Source: Promethearchaeota archaeon (GTDB taxonomy: Archaea; Asgardarchaeota; Lokiarchaeia; Sigyniarchaeales; SOKP01). From it: DNA of 7,551 nucleotides. Shown piece after piece: positions 5,732-7,551 of the stretch (position 1 is its first letter; each line of letters opens with the position of its first letter). The stretch lies in the NCBI GenBank assembly GCA_030615235.1, contig JAUWZR010000124.1:1-7551 (forward strand). The letters are read 5' to 3'. The translations under genes were made by a program, and so were the position numbers. The notes below the pieces were generated by a model that did no database searches, had not been told where the DNA came from, and worked only from the letters and a program-made list of their open reading frames with translations.

Positions 5732-6046
5732 TCATTCTTCAATACATTTCCAAGAATCTGCAATTATATGATATTCAGCAAATTTATCGCTAATTTTAAC
5801 TTCCGGATTGTTGTAATCACTCTCTAGCTTCGTGACTTTCCCAGTTATTTCGATCTGACCTTCACAAGAAATCTGGTCCTTAGTATAAACTATAATTTGA
5901 TAACTATCAGCTAAGTCGAAATAATTCATGTGTGGATGAGAATCAATAAGAGCTGTCATATGTTGCCAGATTACTTTAGAAATTCTCCCTTTTACTTTAA
6001 CTATATTCCCCACATTATCTTCAAGATAAATCCTTTTACTAAACAT
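5732..6046 (-). CDS. small OB-fold-like protein, unknown role
   Basis: A 104-residue cytoplasmic protein. The pattern VKVKGRISKVI (16-26), then YQIIVYTKD (49-57), then GQIEITGKVTKLE (63-75) resembles the beta strands of an OB fold, where G-hydrophobic-V-x-G-x-V turns mark strands 1 and 4. The middle WQHMTALIDSHPHMNYFD (27-44) may be the helix and loop. It ends YHIIADSWKCIEE. I recognise no named family. OB folds usually bind nucleic acid or oligosaccharide, but many small archaeal OB proteins have other roles. It begins 34 bases after the upstream FAD oxidase and is followed by about 120 bases before the second oxidase, with no T-tract terminator between, so cotranscription is likely. Start ATG at 6046; the preceding AAGAAG is a weak ribosome site. 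A link to the oxidases is implied only by position. Confidence 0.65.
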   Translation of the reverse strand: MFSKRIYLEDNVGNIVKVKGRISKVIWQHMTALIDSHPHMNYFDLADSYQIIVYTKDQISCEGQIEITGKVTKLESDYNNPEVKISDKFAEYHIIADSWKCIEE

Positions 6047-6080
6047 GTTTTTTACTTCTTTTTCTAATAATATTTGCTTT

Positions 6081-7551
6081 TTATTTTTCTCCCCAAAAAT
6101 TAAACTTCCCTCTACTTAAAATAAATCGCGGATCAAGTGTTTTTTTAATTGATTTCAAGAATTGTAAGTACTCTGGCTGAAACGCTCCAATTTCGACCAA
6201 TAGTCTACTTAGAATATCTCCTACCATGTACCATGTTACTCCGTGTTTAGTTATTCTTTCGAGTAGCGATTTCCAAAGTTTGATGTTTAATTCTTTAAGA
6301 AATTCGTAATTTGTTCCATCAATATAGCTTTCGAAGCTTGTAAATCCGGTTGTTAACTCAACGTTGTGATCTCCAATTAATATAATCGGGCCCGCTCCAG
6401 AAATTGGTCGCATTCCTGAAACTTCTAAAATTTGTTCCATTTCTTTAGTGTGTTCAAAATCCCAAAGATCTACATCTTTTAAAATTCCGGGATAAGCGGT
6501 AATTGGCGTGTGACATTCTGCGTCTAATGCTGTAAAACCAGGGACTAACCCCCATAAATTATGTGCAATTAACCAATGTCCTTGTTCTTCGTAGTGCCAC
6601 TTCCCTATGTTCCCGTCTGCAATTTCTGGACCTAATACTTCTGCTTTATTTTGTAGAAAAATCTTGTCTAACTGTTTAACTTTCTCTTCAAGTTCTATTT
6701 CTGAGTTAGCTTCTACGGTGTAAAACATTGTACCCCTTTTTCTCTTTAAGTTTTCCCATAGGGGAAATATTCCTTTTTCTGTGCCCACTCTTACTAATAA
6801 ATCCATAAAGTACATCGAATCGTAAACGTCAATCCCTTTAAGCCTTATTTCTGTAAATATTTTTGCTGATATTTCTTCAGATTTTCGTGGCATTAGAAAA
6901 GTTTTATAATTCGCAAATGGAGGTTTTGGAAACACTTGCAACGAGGTTTGGGTTTTCACTCCAAAAATTCCGTTATCACCGCAAAAAATACTTGCGAAGT
7001 CAGGACCGTTTCCGAATCTATTAAACGGAATTTTTGAATATTTGTTTGCTTGCGAACCAGTTTCAATTATCTCCCCAGTTGGTAAAACTACCTCTAAAGA
7101 AACTAATTGATTCGTACATGATCCATATTTAGCGCACCCCCCTCCTCCAACCGATTGATGAGAGATACCACCACCAACTGAAGCAGTCAATCCGGACCCA
7201 GGACCTAAACATCCGGTATATAATCCGAAATTGCATAAATAATCGTTCAATTTTCCCCAGGATATGCCAGCTTCGACTGTAACAATAAGATTTTCTTGGT
7301 CTAGTTTAATTACATTATTCATTCGCTTTAAATCCAAGACAATTCCACTATCATCAATGGGTTTGCTGCCACCGAATTCACAGTCTCCACCTCCACGAGG
7401 TATCACAGCTATATTTTCCTCGTTAGCAATCTTAAGAATTTCAGAAACCTCTTGAGCGTCCTTTGGTCTAATAACTATATCCGGAACCCCTTGTAATACT
7501 GGATCCACATTCCTCGAATAAGCGTGTCTTACATAAAGACTATTTGAGATA
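6081..7551 (-). CDS. FAD-linked oxidase, GlcD/VAO-type, 5' end outside window
   Basis: Partial gene; its start lies beyond the right edge. The frame stays open to the edge: the last complete codons read ISNSLYVRHAYSR before NVDPVLQGVP, matching the paralog at 4094-5608, so the in-frame GTG at 7508 (the Val of NVDP) is not the start. About 25-30 N-terminal residues are missing, judged from the paralog. It has the same fold and motifs: PRGGG with FGGSKP, GPGSG, GGGISHQSVGGGG, VLPTG, and a closing DPRFILSRGKFNFWG. Against the paralog, the FAD half is 157/186 identical and the rest about 186/288 by hand count, with the densest differences around HNLWG (here LVPGFTAL, there MSPCMEPL) and in the C-terminal helices. 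This suggests a different substrate or a heteromeric pairing. The OB-fold-like gene follows 34 bases downstream. No Fe-S gene of its own is visible in this window; one could lie upstream. Confidence 0.88.
   Translation of the reverse strand, partial: ISNSLYVRHAYSRNVDPVLQGVPDIVIRPKDAQEVSEILKIANEENIAVIPRGGGDCEFGGSKPIDDSGIVLDLKRMNNVIKLDQENLIVTVEAGISWGKLNDYLCNFGLYTGCLGPGSGLTASVGGGISHQSVGGGGCAKYGSCTNQLVSLEVVLPTGEIIETGSQANKYSKIPFNRFGNGPDFASIFCGDNGIFGVKTQTSLQVFPKPPFANYKTFLMPRKSEEISAKIFTEIRLKGIDVYDSMYFMDLLVRVGTEKGIFPLWENLKRKRGTMFYTVEANSEIELEEKVKQLDKIFLQNKAEVLGPEIADGNIGKWHYEEQGHWLIAHNLWGLVPGFTALDAECHTPITAYPGILKDVDLWDFEHTKEMEQILEVSGMRPISGAGPIILIGDHNVELTTGFTSFESYIDGTNYEFLKELNIKLWKSLLERITKHGVTWYMVGDILSRLLVEIGAFQPEYLQFLKSIKKTLDPRFILSRGKFNFWGEK

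Noticed and set aside
5611..5793. 60-codon plus-strand hydrophobic frame spanning the gap between oxidase and OB-like gene
   Set aside because: Phe/Ile/Leu content reflects AT-rich DNA, it overlaps both flanking genes antisense, and there is no ribosome site or convincing promoter.
1..7551. tRNA, rRNA, insertion sequence or integrase
   Set aside because: No GC-rich structured segment, CCA-type tRNA end, terminal inverted repeats with a transposase, or recombinase motif was found by eye on either strand.

Overview
The window is AT-rich, gene-dense DNA. Several genes are preceded by archaeal-type TATA boxes close to the start codon (leaderless or short leaders) and followed by T-tracts rather than GC-rich hairpins. 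Together with the gene families present (a CCG-domain heterodisulfide-reductase-like Fe-S protein beside GlcD-like flavoproteins, an OB-fold-like small protein, a C45 acyltransferase-like protein and a zinc-ribbon protein), this suggests an archaeon. An Asgard (Lokiarchaeia-like) genome is my best guess, but it rests on general resemblance and not on a marker gene.

Layout: the left end carries one plus-strand gene (51-1202), a C45/penicillin-acyltransferase-fold hydrolase. It converges, with only 8 bases between stop codons, on a minus-strand flavodoxin-like gene (1211-1684). Everything from 1211 to the right edge is on the minus strand. Next (in rising coordinates) is a gene of unknown function with an N-terminal four-cysteine zinc ribbon and a long helical tail (1858-2604), bounded by two near-identical 33-base palindromic repeats at 1763-1795 and 2779-2811. 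The right 4.7 kb is a probable operon, transcribed right to left: a FAD-linked oxidase cut by the window edge (6081-7551), a small OB-fold-like protein (5732-6046), a second FAD-linked oxidase (4094-5608) and a CCG-domain Fe-S protein (2857-4089).

How the genes may work together: the FAD oxidase next to the Fe-S protein is the GlcD/GlcF (or D-lactate dehydrogenase plus HdrD-like) arrangement, in which the flavoprotein oxidises a 2-hydroxy acid or similar substrate and passes electrons through [4Fe-4S] and CCG-type clusters. The two oxidases are gap-free paralogs, about 72% identical by hand count over 474 residues. The FAD-binding half is about 84% identical and the substrate half about 65%. 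That pattern suggests a duplication followed by divergence in substrate or partner while the Fe-S subunit was shared. The OB-fold-like gene lying between them is the least expected member.

Nothing in the window is clearly a known mobile element, CRISPR array or RNA gene. The most unexplained signals are the paired palindromic repeats around the zinc-ribbon gene, the inverted repeat centred on that gene's TATA box, and the duplicated oxidase/OB-fold/CCG cassette. There is no gene-free stretch over 300 bases; the largest gap (2605-2856) holds a promoter, one repeat copy and a T-tract.
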